This document shows, piece by piece, positions 9,373 to 18,943 of a stretch of 64,000 nucleotides of DNA; positions within the stretch are counted from its first letter, which is position 1, and each line of letters opens with the position of its first letter. This DNA comes from Mariniblastus sp. (GTDB lineage Bacteria; Planctomycetota; Planctomycetia; Pirellulales; Pirellulaceae), in the NCBI GenBank assembly GCA_029251085.1, contig JAQXDZ010000065.1, positions 1 to 64,000 on the forward strand. Direction: 5' to 3'. The notes below the pieces were generated by a model, which saw only the letters and a program-made list of their open reading frames with translations, was not told the origin of the DNA and made no database searches. Position numbers and translations under genes: made by a program.

Positions 9373-9999
9373 ATGACGCCGAAAATACTGCTCGCGGACG
9401 ATCATCCCATTGTTGGCCTCAGCCTCTGCACACTTGCCAAAGAAGCGCAGATGGACGTTGTTGAACAGATTCGAAACTCCTCCCAAATTGTGCCTTCGAT
9501 CGAAATTCATCGCCCGCAAATCTTGATCACTGAAGTTCGGCTCGGTCGGCAGGACGCTCTGAAGTCACTTGAGAAAATAGATCCCGAGTTAAATTTAAAG
9601 GTGATCGTTTTCACCTCCCATTCCAACCCAACCAATATCGCTCGCGCAAGTGCATTGGGTTGTTTTGAGTTCATTCAAAAAACATCCCCGATCGAGAATC
9701 TGCTTACCGCACTTCGAGGTGCCGCCGCCGGCGAATCTACGCCGCCCACGAGCTTGCTGGCCACGACCAAAACGAGAATGAAACGAATCGGCTCAGGCCC
9801 TGCAGAGAGTCCGCTTACCAAGCGTGAGTCGCAAGTATTGCAGCATGTTGCCATGGGTCTGAGTAACCGCGAAATCGGGAAATCACTTGGTATTAGTGTT
9901 GAGACGGTTAAAGAGCACGTCCAAAATATCTTGCGTAAGCTCGACGTCAATGATCGCACACAAGCCGCAGTCTGGGCCCTAAAAAACGGGATGATCTAA
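9373..9999 (+). CDS. LuxR/NarL-type response regulator with Glu at the phospho-acceptor site
   Basis: Protein of 208 aa with an N-terminal receiver domain (residues 1-120) and a C-terminal LuxR-type helix-turn-helix (about 145-208: LTKRESQVLQHVAMGLSNRE, then ISVETVKEHVQNILRKL). The receiver keeps the acidic pair (ADDH, residues 8-11), the switch Ser/Thr (FTSH) and the conserved Lys (IQKTSP). At the position of the phosphorylated Asp it has Glu54 (ITEVRLG). Glu at this site often mimics the phosphorylated state, so DNA binding may be constitutive or controlled otherwise; that is inference. No histidine kinase is adjacent. Confidence 0.9.
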   Translation: MTPKILLADDHPIVGLSLCTLAKEAQMDVVEQIRNSSQIVPSIEIHRPQILITEVRLGRQDALKSLEKIDPELNLKVIVFTSHSNPTNIARASALGCFEFIQKTSPIENLLTALRGAAAGESTPPTSLLATTKTRMKRIGSGPAESPLTKRESQVLQHVAMGLSNREIGKSLGISVETVKEHVQNILRKLDVNDRTQAAVWALKNGMI

Positions 10000-10043
10000 G
10001 GACCGCCTAGCGGTTTACACCCTCGCGGCAAACCTCGTGACGG

Positions 10044-11162
10044 TTACCGAGCAGGCTGTTTCAACTCTTGGTAAAAGCGTTTCATGCGTGCTTCTAACTC
10101 CTTGAAGTTACCCCCAAATGCTTTCGCAAAGTCGGCCGACCGTTGCTTCCTCGAATAAGAAGCAAAATCAGTTCGTGCTGCATCATTTTTTAGAAACTGC
10201 TTGTATTTGCTCGGCATTGCTTCACTAAAATAAAACGTCATGCCCCAGGAAATCGCGTAAGCAGCCTGAGCATCGGCTCGAAATAAGTCGTCGCTGACCA
10301 CTAATTCAGACATCTTCCCGTGGACTTTGCCTTCGCGATATAGCTGCTTTAATTGCGACAATCGAGACGCATGTATGCGATCTTCCTGACGAGGGAAATT
10401 CTGACTATTATTGACGCCACGGGCCTCAAATAGCATCGCAAGCCCTTCGCTCTCCCAACGCACGACGGGGGCAAAACGGCTGTGTAACCCGGTATTGAAT
10501 GCCGTCTGGTGAGTGGCTTCATGCAAGATCGTTCCGGCATTAAACAACCATGACTTGTCTTTTGAACGCCCCTCGGTTTGATCATAAGTGATAATTCGAT
10601 TGCTCTTGGGTGAGTAGTAACCAAGAATCGATGGATCGTAATTGTGAAAAGCCTTCAACATTCGGTCGAACTCACCCCGAGTCCTTAACACAATCGCTAC
10701 CATCGGGAACTCAGGATCCTGCAATCGAAATCCCCGAGTTGAAAAGTAAGCTTGAAATCGTGCGTACAATTGCTGAAAGGGAGTCGCCCAAACCTGTGGA
10801 CTCCCGGGGGGGTGAACGACGACGAAATCATGAGTCAAAGAGACATCGTACTTATTTCCAAATTCTGACTGCAAACGTCTTCTCATCTCCGCAGCGGAGT
10901 AAGGCTTGAAGTCCGCACTCACCGTTGAATAATCACGATCAGTTTTTACTGGCAAAATACTGACTTTACCGTCGCGGCGAAGCAGCATCATTTCACGACC
11001 GTCCCATGCCAACGGCCTGCCGAGGTAAGACTTTTGTTGATACGGAACCTCAATGGTTACCGGGGACTGCTTTGATTGCCCGCTTCCAGCTTCGACAACG
11101 AACAAAATCATGACACAGGCAAAGCTGACAATGAGTCCCTTTTTAATTAAATTTTCCCGCAT
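10044..11162 (-). CDS. exported DUF1570-type putative metallopeptidase
   Basis: 372 aa with an N-terminal signal peptide (hydrophobic residues about 9-27, cleavage near SGQS). The central/C-terminal part resembles DUF1570, common in planctomycetes. Zinc-type motif HEATHQTAFN near residue 217 (HExxH), followed by WESEGLAMLFEARG near 245, where a Glu could be the third ligand. The N-terminal third has an SHD1-like beta segment (LAWDGREMMLLRRDGKVSIL) as in other planctomycete secreted proteins. Peptidase activity is predicted from the motif only. Convergent with the LuxR-type regulator. Confidence 0.8.
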   Translation of the reverse strand: MRENLIKKGLIVSFACVMILFVVEAGSGQSKQSPVTIEVPYQQKSYLGRPLAWDGREMMLLRRDGKVSILPVKTDRDYSTVSADFKPYSAAEMRRRLQSEFGNKYDVSLTHDFVVVHPPGSPQVWATPFQQLYARFQAYFSTRGFRLQDPEFPMVAIVLRTRGEFDRMLKAFHNYDPSILGYYSPKSNRIITYDQTEGRSKDKSWLFNAGTILHEATHQTAFNTGLHSRFAPVVRWESEGLAMLFEARGVNNSQNFPRQEDRIHASRLSQLKQLYREGKVHGKMSELVVSDDLFRADAQAAYAISWGMTFYFSEAMPSKYKQFLKNDAARTDFASYSRKQRSADFAKAFGGNFKELEARMKRFYQELKQPAR

Positions 11163-11319
11163 CGCTGTTCCCTTCCGTTTAAATGTCCATCGAAATCTAC
11201 GTCACCTCACTCCTTTCGCAAACTGATTCCCGAATGAATAGCATTCAAAGCAAATTTTTCACCCCCGGATCGGACTCAATTGTTAAGATAAGGATTGATA
11301 TCGGACTTAAGGAATTAAT

Positions 11320-12702
11320 ATGCAACGTTCTCCCCTTCAATTTGCCGTCACACTGTTAATAGCCATTAGTTTCATCAGCCCTTTCGCACTGGTCGGCCAG
11401 GAAGAATCACCCCGGGACACACCTCCCAATCAACAAGACAAAGTTCTCGGTGATATGGAACTCATCGATCGTGTGGATGTGCTGAGACAACAACTTGAAT
11501 CTCCTTCCATTCCCCAGCGAGACAAAGCACAACAAGAACTGATAGCCCTTGGGATTCGCGTCCTTGACCATCTTGATCCCGCGGAACCAACCGTGGCCAC
11601 TGATGTAATTCAGCGCATCAGCAAGGTCCGGACGGAACTAGAAAAAGCAGTTGCTGCCATTACTACCCAATCTTCCCGAGTTACTCTCAGTGGAAAAATG
11701 ACCGTTGGCGAAGCACTTGCCGCCTTGAAAAAACAAACTGGAAATGACGTCGCCCTGACAGAAACGACGCCTGATATTTTTAGTAAGCGAGAGATTGAAC
11801 TTAAAGTTGAAAATGGCACATTCTGGGAAGCCCTCAACAGCATCATCCAAACGGGAGAAATCAAAATTTCCCCGTACGCAGCAAGCGCCGGCCAGCTTCG
11901 TCTCGACCCAACGCAGGCCGCAATGCAGCAGGCCGTTAGCCCCGATGAAAACAAGGCAGCGGCTTCGACCGAGCAGCCTCCGAATTGTGTCTCCGGCATT
12001 TTTGGAATCTCCGTAACCCAAGTAAATGCATCTCGAAACCTCGTCAATCCAAATCTTAACTATTGCAATATCAGCACGGTCGTTCGCTGGGAACCCAGAA
12101 TCACTCCCATCTCGTTCCAACTTCCTGCCGCAAGTATCAAAGCCGTAGACAAACAAAACAAACCAATCAAACTTACCAACAGCGAAGCCGTATTTTATGG
12201 AACTGTCCAATCGGAAATTGCTGAAATCGAGTTCTCGATCCCTATCGAACTCACAGACCGTTCGACCGCAAAAATCAAATCACTCACCGGCACTGGCGAG
12301 GCAATCATCGCAGGACGCACCGAGACGTTTCGTTTTAAAAAACTAGGCCGTTTAAATGATGGCTATCAACAAACTCGGGCAGGTGCCACGGTGACTTATC
12401 AAGGAATTGAAAAGAACGAACAACTGTTTGGCCTGGCAATCAAACTTGGATTCGACGCCGAACAAAATGCACTTGAGTCCTACCACAGTTGGGTCTACGA
12501 CAACAAAATCTATCTCGAAAACAAAACAGGCGAGCAGATCGCCCCCATTGCTTACGACGGAATCGGTCAAACTGAGAATGAAATCACCGTTCGCTACTAT
12601 TTCGACACAGACCCCAGCGCCTTGAATCTCGTTTACCAAACGCCTGCTTCGATTGTTAGAGTCCCGGTCAAGTTTGAACTGGCTGATATCCCGTTACCAT
12701 AA
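11320..12702 (+). CDS. exported protein of unknown function with an STN-like segment
   Basis: 460 aa with a clear signal peptide (residues 1-28, cleavage near ALVGQ). Residues about 40-115 are helical and charged. Residues about 125-175 (VGEALAALKKQTGNDVALTE onward) resemble the secretin/TonB short N-terminal (STN) fold found in many planctomycete exported proteins. The C-terminal half is beta-rich with no recognised catalytic motif. It lies 42 bp upstream of a parvulin gene on the same strand, so the two are probably co-transcribed. Function unknown. Confidence 0.75.
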   Translation: MQRSPLQFAVTLLIAISFISPFALVGQEESPRDTPPNQQDKVLGDMELIDRVDVLRQQLESPSIPQRDKAQQELIALGIRVLDHLDPAEPTVATDVIQRISKVRTELEKAVAAITTQSSRVTLSGKMTVGEALAALKKQTGNDVALTETTPDIFSKREIELKVENGTFWEALNSIIQTGEIKISPYAASAGQLRLDPTQAAMQQAVSPDENKAAASTEQPPNCVSGIFGISVTQVNASRNLVNPNLNYCNISTVVRWEPRITPISFQLPAASIKAVDKQNKPIKLTNSEAVFYGTVQSEIAEIEFSIPIELTDRSTAKIKSLTGTGEAIIAGRTETFRFKKLGRLNDGYQQTRAGATVTYQGIEKNEQLFGLAIKLGFDAEQNALESYHSWVYDNKIYLENKTGEQIAPIAYDGIGQTENEITVRYYFDTDPSALNLVYQTPASIVRVPVKFELADIPLP

Positions 12703-12744
12703 CACGACCTTCAGCACACGTCGCTTTCAATTTGGAGTGCGGAT

Positions 12745-13719
12745 TTGCCCCCTCTTGCCCCTCAATTCAGTTTTGTCATTTCGACAAAAACAAAGCTCCT
12801 CGCCTGCTGGCTGACGTTCGGTTTTTTGAGCCTTGCCTCGCCGCACGCCTACGGCTACCAACAAATAGACTCCGACGATGCAGCTACGCAGAATATCCTT
12901 GCAACTATTTATGGCCTGACCATCACGCGAGACCAGGTTGCACGCGATCTAAAACGCACCCTGGGCGACCGGCAACTCTCAGCCATCGACAAAAGAAAAG
13001 CGATGGAACTGACCACTCAAAAACTGGTCGACCAGCATGTAGCCTTGGACTTTCTTTCCAAAAGGGGATTAGCAGCCAACCCATCTGAAGTCGATTTCCA
13101 AATAGAGAATTTAAAATCCGAACTTCAAACGATTGATTTAAGTTTTGCAGAATTTCTGAAAGAAACCTACCAAACAAGCGGCGAGTTGAGATTTCAGACG
13201 AAGTGGCAGCTCAGCTGGGAACGCTATCTTAAGAATAAACTTACGGATGAATTCCTTGAGTCCTATTTCGAGCGTAGCAAGCGACGCTTTAATGGGACGG
13301 AAATCAAAGCAGCGCATCTACTGATCAAACTGCCCGCAAACCATTCTCAAGCACAAGAAGAACGCATCAACCAACAGTTGCTTGAAATTCGAAAACAAGT
13401 CCTTTCAAAAACTGTTTCCTGGCCAGAGGCAGTGAAAGAGCACTCAGAGGCTCCGACTCGACTCTCAGGCGGCTCCCTCGGATGGATTTCACGCGAAGGG
13501 CCCATGTCCCCCTCGTTTACAACCACCGCTTTTCAACTTTCAGAGAATGAGATTAGCTTGCCGGTAAAAACTAAATTTGGCTTCCATCTTGTTCGCTGCG
13601 AATCTGTCCGTGATTCTGCATTAGGGTGGAAAGATGTTAGGACCGAGCTTGAGAAAAATGCAGCCCGCGATCTTTTGAAAGCGATCGTCAAGCAACACAA
13701 ACCCCAAAAAGTGGATTAG
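12745..13719 (+). CDS. exported parvulin-type peptidyl-prolyl isomerase
   Basis: 324 aa, TTG start at 12745 supported by a GGAG seven bases upstream; no in-frame ATG gives a sensible N-terminus. Signal peptide in residues about 15-38. Residues about 45-185 form a SurA/PpiC-like N-terminal chaperone region (helical, with YGLTITRDQVARDL). The parvulin domain spans about 188-300 (IKAAHLLIKL, GGSLGWISREGPMSPSF, TKFGFHLVRCE). It probably assists folding of exported proteins. Its stop region and that of the convergent acyltransferase share a small hairpin. Confidence 0.88.
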   Translation: MPPLAPQFSFVISTKTKLLACWLTFGFLSLASPHAYGYQQIDSDDAATQNILATIYGLTITRDQVARDLKRTLGDRQLSAIDKRKAMELTTQKLVDQHVALDFLSKRGLAANPSEVDFQIENLKSELQTIDLSFAEFLKETYQTSGELRFQTKWQLSWERYLKNKLTDEFLESYFERSKRRFNGTEIKAAHLLIKLPANHSQAQEERINQQLLEIRKQVLSKTVSWPEAVKEHSEAPTRLSGGSLGWISREGPMSPSFTTTAFQLSENEISLPVKTKFGFHLVRCESVRDSALGWKDVRTELEKNAARDLLKAIVKQHKPQKVD

Positions 13720-13720
13720 A

Positions 13721-13739
13721 CGGAGTCGTTTTCACTCCG
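13721..13739. terminator. small hairpin at a convergent gene junction
   Basis: CGGAGT and ACTCCG pair around a 7-base loop exactly between the parvulin stop (13719) and inside the acyltransferase stop (13732-13734). There is no long T-run, so termination strength is doubtful. Confidence 0.4.
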
Positions 13740-15423
13740 AACCTTTGCTCCAAATATATAGCTGCTGCATTTTTGCATTGCGAGGACCTTTATTGACTTC
13801 CGCAAACCCACGGCCTTTCTCAAAAAAGCCAATCGCAATTTTTTCTACGCCCTTCAGATCGTCACGTTTCATTTTGACCCGATCAATCACTGTTTCTTGA
13901 GGCTCCAAATTCGAGAATACAGCTTTATTGGCACTTCCTCGCTTCAAGATCTTATTCTCAACACTCAAAAAATTTAAAACACGAATCTCTCGTCGTTCTG
14001 CATTCAATTTCCACACAGCCTCTATCTGCAATCCATCATTTTCATCGCGAGTCACTCGTACTCCACGAAGAACAGCATCGCCACCAAATTGCACATCTTT
14101 AAATTCACTCGATGTGGCTGCAATAATCGCATCAGCTAACTTCCTACTATTTAAGTTAAATCGGGTTTGTTGGATGCCCCCCCAGCACGCCAAAAAGAGC
14201 AAAGAAACTATCACAATTTTTTTAATTGCAATCTCATTGGCTAAAGCATGGACCAAAGTCTTAATAAACGGCGCGGTAGTTTTTTTATCGAATCGAGCCA
14301 CGATCGCTTTACGAAATGGAACTTCAACCAAGTGGTAAAGCATTGATGCCAGGGCAAGTGAGATACCGAAGCAACCAGCAATCTGCAGCGGCGCAACCCA
14401 ACTCCCCTCAATTCGGGCATGCCGCGCAATGACAAGTAACACGCTCATGTGAACCATATAAAATGAATAACTTATTTCTCCGAGATATACGAACAATCGA
14501 CTCGATAAGAACCATGCTCCCCAACCCTGACTCCGGGCAAAGACAAAAATCAAAATCACAAATACGGGCGCTGCACCTGAGAACCGATACCAGTAATTGA
14601 AACTCGCACTTACCCCGAGCGGCTGCTCGTGACTGTACAAACCCAGCCAGTTCGAAAAGTAAAAAAATAAAATGATCAGCAAGACGCTTAACAATTCAAC
14701 AACCGTATCAAAAGTCCCTGAGTGTTCAGACCTCTGAGACCGTGACAAGAAAAAAATGCCACAGGCTATTCCCGAGGCGAATTCAAAACAGCGAACCGGA
14801 GGGAAGTTACGTATCAAAGTATCGAATTGAATCCCCTTGCTTTGCCAGGCCGGCCCATAAACACCAACCAAAAAGACGACAGCCAATGTGAAAAGCAAGA
14901 CTCCGAGATACTTAAAAACAAACCTCTTCGACCGCCCCATCAGAAACCATGGGAAGACAACATAAAAGAATGCCTCCACGGACAAACTCCAGGCGGGGCC
15001 ATTTAAAAAATACCCCCATTTGTGGCTGGGAACCCAAGCCTGAAGAAGAAAAACGTTGGTAACTGACTTCAGCAAGACATCGTCTTGCCTTAAGAATGCG
15101 GACCAACCCAGAACTGCGAAAAGGGCAATCAGGAGTGTAACGAGATGCAGTGGCCAAATCCTTGCCACTCTTCGCAGATAAAATTCCTTCAAAGGAAATT
15201 TGTTTGAGGTGGAAGCCTCCAGACGGGGCACGTACACGTAGGCGAGGATAAAACCTGAGAGTACGAAAAAAAAGCTTACTCCAGCGGCACCTATGGGTGC
15301 TTTGCCAAAATCATATTCTGGCCATTGCCCCGGAATATGCGCGACAAAAACTGCCAGTGCGGCCAAGAACCTTAATCCTGTAAGAGATTTTAGTTGCGTG
15401 TTTTGATACTTCAGTGTTTGCAT
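13732..15423 (-). CDS. membrane acyltransferase (acyltransferase 3 / OafA family) with extra C-terminal domain
   Basis: 563 aa. Residues about 10-385 hold roughly ten membrane segments typical of acyltransferase family 3, with LTGLRFLAALAVFVAHIPG at the N-terminus (the conserved His of the family) and FFFVLSGFILAY. Such proteins acylate exported sugars or glycolipids. After a further membrane segment (about 400-418) there is an additional soluble domain of about 150 residues, predicted to be outside the membrane, which I do not recognise. Start ATG at 15423. Substrate cannot be deduced from neighbours. Confidence 0.87.
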   Translation of the reverse strand: MQTLKYQNTQLKSLTGLRFLAALAVFVAHIPGQWPEYDFGKAPIGAAGVSFFFVLSGFILAYVYVPRLEASTSNKFPLKEFYLRRVARIWPLHLVTLLIALFAVLGWSAFLRQDDVLLKSVTNVFLLQAWVPSHKWGYFLNGPAWSLSVEAFFYVVFPWFLMGRSKRFVFKYLGVLLFTLAVVFLVGVYGPAWQSKGIQFDTLIRNFPPVRCFEFASGIACGIFFLSRSQRSEHSGTFDTVVELLSVLLIILFFYFSNWLGLYSHEQPLGVSASFNYWYRFSGAAPVFVILIFVFARSQGWGAWFLSSRLFVYLGEISYSFYMVHMSVLLVIARHARIEGSWVAPLQIAGCFGISLALASMLYHLVEVPFRKAIVARFDKKTTAPFIKTLVHALANEIAIKKIVIVSLLFLACWGGIQQTRFNLNSRKLADAIIAATSSEFKDVQFGGDAVLRGVRVTRDENDGLQIEAVWKLNAERREIRVLNFLSVENKILKRGSANKAVFSNLEPQETVIDRVKMKRDDLKGVEKIAIGFFEKGRGFAEVNKGPRNAKMQQLYIWSKGSE

Positions 15424-15494
15424 TACTTCATTGTAATGAAACCACGGCTATCAATACAGACAAATGCAACCAATGGCTACCCTTCAGCCTCGGG

Positions 15495-16667
15495 CTACAG
15501 ATTACCCCGGCGAGCCTGCTCCAATTCGAGCGATTCGAACAGGGCTTTGAAATTGCCCTTCCCGAATGATTCACTGCCGCGTCGGCAAATGATTTCGAAA
15601 AACATCGTAGGACGGTCTTGGAGAGGCTTCGTGAAAATTTGCAACAAGTACCCTTTGTCATCCCGATCAACCAGAACGCGGAGATCTTTAACCTGCTGAA
15701 TGTCTTCATCGATCGTACCAACGCGATCCCAGACCAATTCGTAGTAAGCTTCCGGGATATCGAGAAAATCAACTCCCCGCGAGCGAAGTTCGCCGACGGT
15801 GTTAACTTCGTCCTTGGTTAATAATGCGAGGTGCTGAATGCCGCCAGTGTTGTTATGCCAATCAAGATACTCCTCGATCTGACTCTTGTTCCTGCCATCG
15901 GCCGGTTCATTAATCGGAATCTTAATTAGCTCGCGACCAGAATCCATCACCTTCGACATGAGCGCGGTGTATTCCGTCGAAATATCTTCGGCATCGAAAT
16001 GCTTGAAAAGCTTAAAACCAAGTACATCTTCGTACCATTTGACCCACACATCCATCTCGCCCATCGGCACGTTTCCGACGCAGTGATCCACGTAGAAAAG
16101 GCCCGTTGGATTCTCGCGATTGTATTTATTGATCGCCAGCTCATCGAGAACGCGGAAACCGGGAAGAAATTGCTCCCCCCTCTGCTTCACATTTTCAATC
16201 GCATACTTTCCAGTTCTGGAAATAAATGTGTGCACAAAACGCCCAAACGATTTCACACCGGATTTGACAACAGTTCCCAGCTCGTCCGTAATTTCGATCG
16301 GTTCGTAAGCAGATTCAGCACCATTCTTCAGAGCTTGCTCATAAGCTTTGACTGAATCCTCTACCGTGAACGCAATATCCTTAATCCCATCTCCATAAAG
16401 CTGAACCTCTTGTTGGGCCGGGTGATCCGGATGCAAACCAGTCGTCAACAAAAATCGGATATTGCCCTGAGTTAGCAAATACGTCGCCGCTTCTCTTACG
16501 TTGGTTGTCAGATCACTGATTTGCTCGATTTCAAAACCAAATGCCTGAGCGTAAAAATAAGCCGCCTGCTTGGCATTCCCAACATAGAATTGGACATAAT
16601 CAACATCTATCAATCTCAGGGGATCGTTCGAATTTTCCGTTTCAGAAAGCGTTTCTGGAGAACTCAT
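15495..16667 (-). CDS. hpd: 4-hydroxyphenylpyruvate dioxygenase
   Basis: Non-heme Fe(II) dioxygenase converting 4-hydroxyphenylpyruvate to homogentisate in tyrosine degradation; 390 aa from the ATG at 16667 (a GTG 54 bases upstream adds an unlikely tail). Two vicinal-oxygen-chelate repeats: N-terminal YVQFYVGNAKQAAYFYAQAF and C-terminal, with iron ligands in VDHCVGN (His), GIQHLAL (His) and FFEIICRRG (Glu). FFEIICRRG is the HPD signature. No homogentisate dioxygenase or fumarylacetoacetase gene lies in the window. Confidence 0.95.
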   Translation of the reverse strand: MSSPETLSETENSNDPLRLIDVDYVQFYVGNAKQAAYFYAQAFGFEIEQISDLTTNVREAATYLLTQGNIRFLLTTGLHPDHPAQQEVQLYGDGIKDIAFTVEDSVKAYEQALKNGAESAYEPIEITDELGTVVKSGVKSFGRFVHTFISRTGKYAIENVKQRGEQFLPGFRVLDELAINKYNRENPTGLFYVDHCVGNVPMGEMDVWVKWYEDVLGFKLFKHFDAEDISTEYTALMSKVMDSGRELIKIPINEPADGRNKSQIEEYLDWHNNTGGIQHLALLTKDEVNTVGELRSRGVDFLDIPEAYYELVWDRVGTIDEDIQQVKDLRVLVDRDDKGYLLQIFTKPLQDRPTMFFEIICRRGSESFGKGNFKALFESLELEQARRGNL

Positions 16668-16915
16668 AGCGAAGACTCTTGTGGTATGTAGTGGGTGGTC
16701 AAAAACTGGAACTCGCGTCACTTGGCGACAAAGCTTCGTTCCGCTGGTGCTACGCAGAGTCTAACAGAAACAAACAATTGTTTAAGTTCAAACCTCAATC
16801 ACCTCCCGAAACCATCGCTTCCGAGCGTGCTTCGTCCACATATTGGTAGCGAACGTGTCGTTAGCAATTTTACCCCAGTGCTGGACGACCGTTTTTAGAT
16901 TGCCACGGGTGAGTG

Positions 16916-18481
16916 CTATCTGTCCTCGACAATCTCAAAGACCAGTGGACGGTGATCCGATACGACCGGTTCCTCGATAACATCAATCTCTGAAACCGAC
17001 CATCTCGAGCCCTTGTGAAGCAAAGCGTAATCGATTTCTACATCGGGACGATCCGATCGAAAGGTGAAATGATCCGGCCCTTTGTCGGGAATCTCCCAGT
17101 CGCTCTGAAATAAATCAATGACTGGACTTTGAGGCTTAGAATTGAAATCACCTACAATTGCGATATCCTGTTGCTCCCCATCAAGAAATTCGAGCAGCCG
17201 CCGCGCCTGAGCCAGACGCTCTTGCTCAGTACGATAAAAATGCACGTCCGCAATCTTCAATTGTCTTTTTGCATCGAGTTTGACATCGACGACCAACGAT
17301 GTCCGCGGTTCTGAACCCGCTGGCAAACGCAGATTCTTGACTTCTCCCAATGGGTTGCGAGATAAAACCGCCATCCCATATTGTCCGCCCTGATAGTCAA
17401 AGAAAGAACCGAACGCGTGATACTGTAAACCGGTCAACGAAGCAAGTTCGCGTGCTTGATCGATTCCTCCACTGCGTTGAACTTGTTGATCCACCTCTTG
17501 CAACGCGACAAAGTCCGGATGCAACCGGCGAATCACCTCAGCAGTTCGCTTTAAATCAACTTGATTATCATTCCCCCGACCGTGCTTAATATTGTAAGCC
17601 AAGATGCGAAAACTCCGCCTCCCCAGCTCTCCGCCGCCCATCGGGACCGGTAAGTCGAGGGGAGGTTTTCGCTCAGCTTTCGGAAGCCGAAGTTTGGAAT
17701 CTTCAATCACGTCAATTGCTTCTGAGTTGGGCTTCGTTCGCAAAAAGAATCGACCGCCCTCGACCCCAACCATTGACCCTTCCGCTGTTTTTGCGCCGGA
17801 GCCTGTTTTTGCGATCACTGCCGGTTCCCATTTTTCCTGCACCAGAATCCAAGGTGATTCAACATCGCAACTACGCTGTGGTTGCCCGGCAATTTCGTCA
17901 ACCGGCATGGCACCGATAAAGCTGTGAAGACCACTCAACAACTTGCCGCCAGAATTCAACGAGCACGTGCCTAGATGCAACCAACGATTCTCTTTCATCA
18001 GATAACAGTAAGCTGCGTAAAGTGTTTCTGTATCTTTAGTTTCTGAGTAGACAATAAAACGAAGCGGATCTCCAATTGCCCACTCCAAATCATAAGACAA
18101 CTCGGTGGCACCATGATCGGCGAGGGAACGCTCCCTGACCCCTCTCCCCAAGGTCACAACTTTGACTTGACTGTCTCTGGCCGCAGCAGACTCAGACAGC
18201 TTTGAATTGGGCGTCGCTGACACAGAAAAAACAACAGTTTTCTTCCCGCCCTCAAGCTCCTGAACTCCCAGCCAACCGTGACTGAATCCACAAGCCGCAT
18301 AGGAGGAGTTAGCACTCGATTCCCGTACCGTGAGTTCACCGTAGAACGCTGAAGCCGATGCACTTTTGAAATCAATTCCAGCTAATGGAGTGACTTTGGT
18401 CTGAGCCCCAATAAATGTCGGTGCAAAGCCCGTGATGCAGAAAACAAGTAACCACCCCAAGGTTGCCAGCGATAATTTCAT
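16916..18481 (-). CDS. exported endonuclease/exonuclease/phosphatase-family protein
   Basis: 521 aa with a signal peptide (residues about 5-26, cleavage near FIGAQ). Residues about 27-260 form an unrecognised N-terminal domain. The EEP domain occupies about 280-521: RILAYNIKHGRGN, ALQEVDQQ (metal-binding Glu), IADVHFYR, IVGDFNSKP (catalytic Asp/Asn) and VVSDHRPLV (catalytic His). The family cleaves phosphodiesters or phosphomonoesters; target unknown. It follows the SUF island on the same strand after about 100 bp, but is probably not functionally part of it. Confidence 0.87.
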   Translation of the reverse strand: MKLSLATLGWLLVFCITGFAPTFIGAQTKVTPLAGIDFKSASASAFYGELTVRESSANSSYAACGFSHGWLGVQELEGGKKTVVFSVSATPNSKLSESAAARDSQVKVVTLGRGVRERSLADHGATELSYDLEWAIGDPLRFIVYSETKDTETLYAAYCYLMKENRWLHLGTCSLNSGGKLLSGLHSFIGAMPVDEIAGQPQRSCDVESPWILVQEKWEPAVIAKTGSGAKTAEGSMVGVEGGRFFLRTKPNSEAIDVIEDSKLRLPKAERKPPLDLPVPMGGGELGRRSFRILAYNIKHGRGNDNQVDLKRTAEVIRRLHPDFVALQEVDQQVQRSGGIDQARELASLTGLQYHAFGSFFDYQGGQYGMAVLSRNPLGEVKNLRLPAGSEPRTSLVVDVKLDAKRQLKIADVHFYRTEQERLAQARRLLEFLDGEQQDIAIVGDFNSKPQSPVIDLFQSDWEIPDKGPDHFTFRSDRPDVEIDYALLHKGSRWSVSEIDVIEEPVVSDHRPLVFEIVEDR

Positions 18482-18585
18482 TGACCTTCCTCACTTCCCT
18501 AAATCTCGAATTCTTGCACCGAACAGCTCGCCTCACAGACAACCGCAACGACACTCGATTGAACGCCGGTCAATTCACAATGGAC

Positions 18586-18879
18586 TTACCCCTCTTCCCC
18601 AACAACGCCACCAAAATCACGAAAAACAGTCTTCACGTGGGGCAGCAATTTCTTCACCAATGGAGGACTAGCTCCACCGATTGATCGTCCCCCATCAAGG
18701 TCACCGCAACGGACAGCAAGAACTATCGCAGCCAGCACATGCTCAACGTCGACGGGGAACCCCGCCGGTTCTTCCAGTTCCAACGCTAGGTCGAACAAAA
18801 CGTCCCCCATTTCTTTTGAAATGGTCGCTTCGCCAGCCGAATTTACGAAAATACCTGGCAAGACTTTATTATCTCCCAT
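18586..18879 (-). CDS. small unknown protein at the end of the SUF island
   Basis: 97 aa from the ATG at 18879, chosen because a GGGGAAG lies just upstream; the longer frame from 18975 would overlap the preceding gene. No signal peptide and no membrane segment. The middle (MGDVLFDLALELEEPAGFPV, then DVEHVLAAIVLAVRCG) looks helical and contains a single Cys. I do not recognise the family. Its position directly behind sufT (65 bp gap) suggests a role linked to Fe-S assembly, but this is context only. Confidence 0.65.
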   Translation of the reverse strand: MGDNKVLPGIFVNSAGEATISKEMGDVLFDLALELEEPAGFPVDVEHVLAAIVLAVRCGDLDGGRSIGGASPPLVKKLLPHVKTVFRDFGGVVGEEG

Positions 18880-18943
18880 GAATCTTCCCCGCTCTCCCAC
18901 CCGAAACGATTGGAATTTGACCGCGTGCAACGCCAGCCGATAA

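Noticed and set aside
11638-12210. 190-codon frame antisense to the STN-like protein gene
   Set aside because: Antisense shadow without domain; the plus-strand gene has a signal peptide and fits its neighbour.
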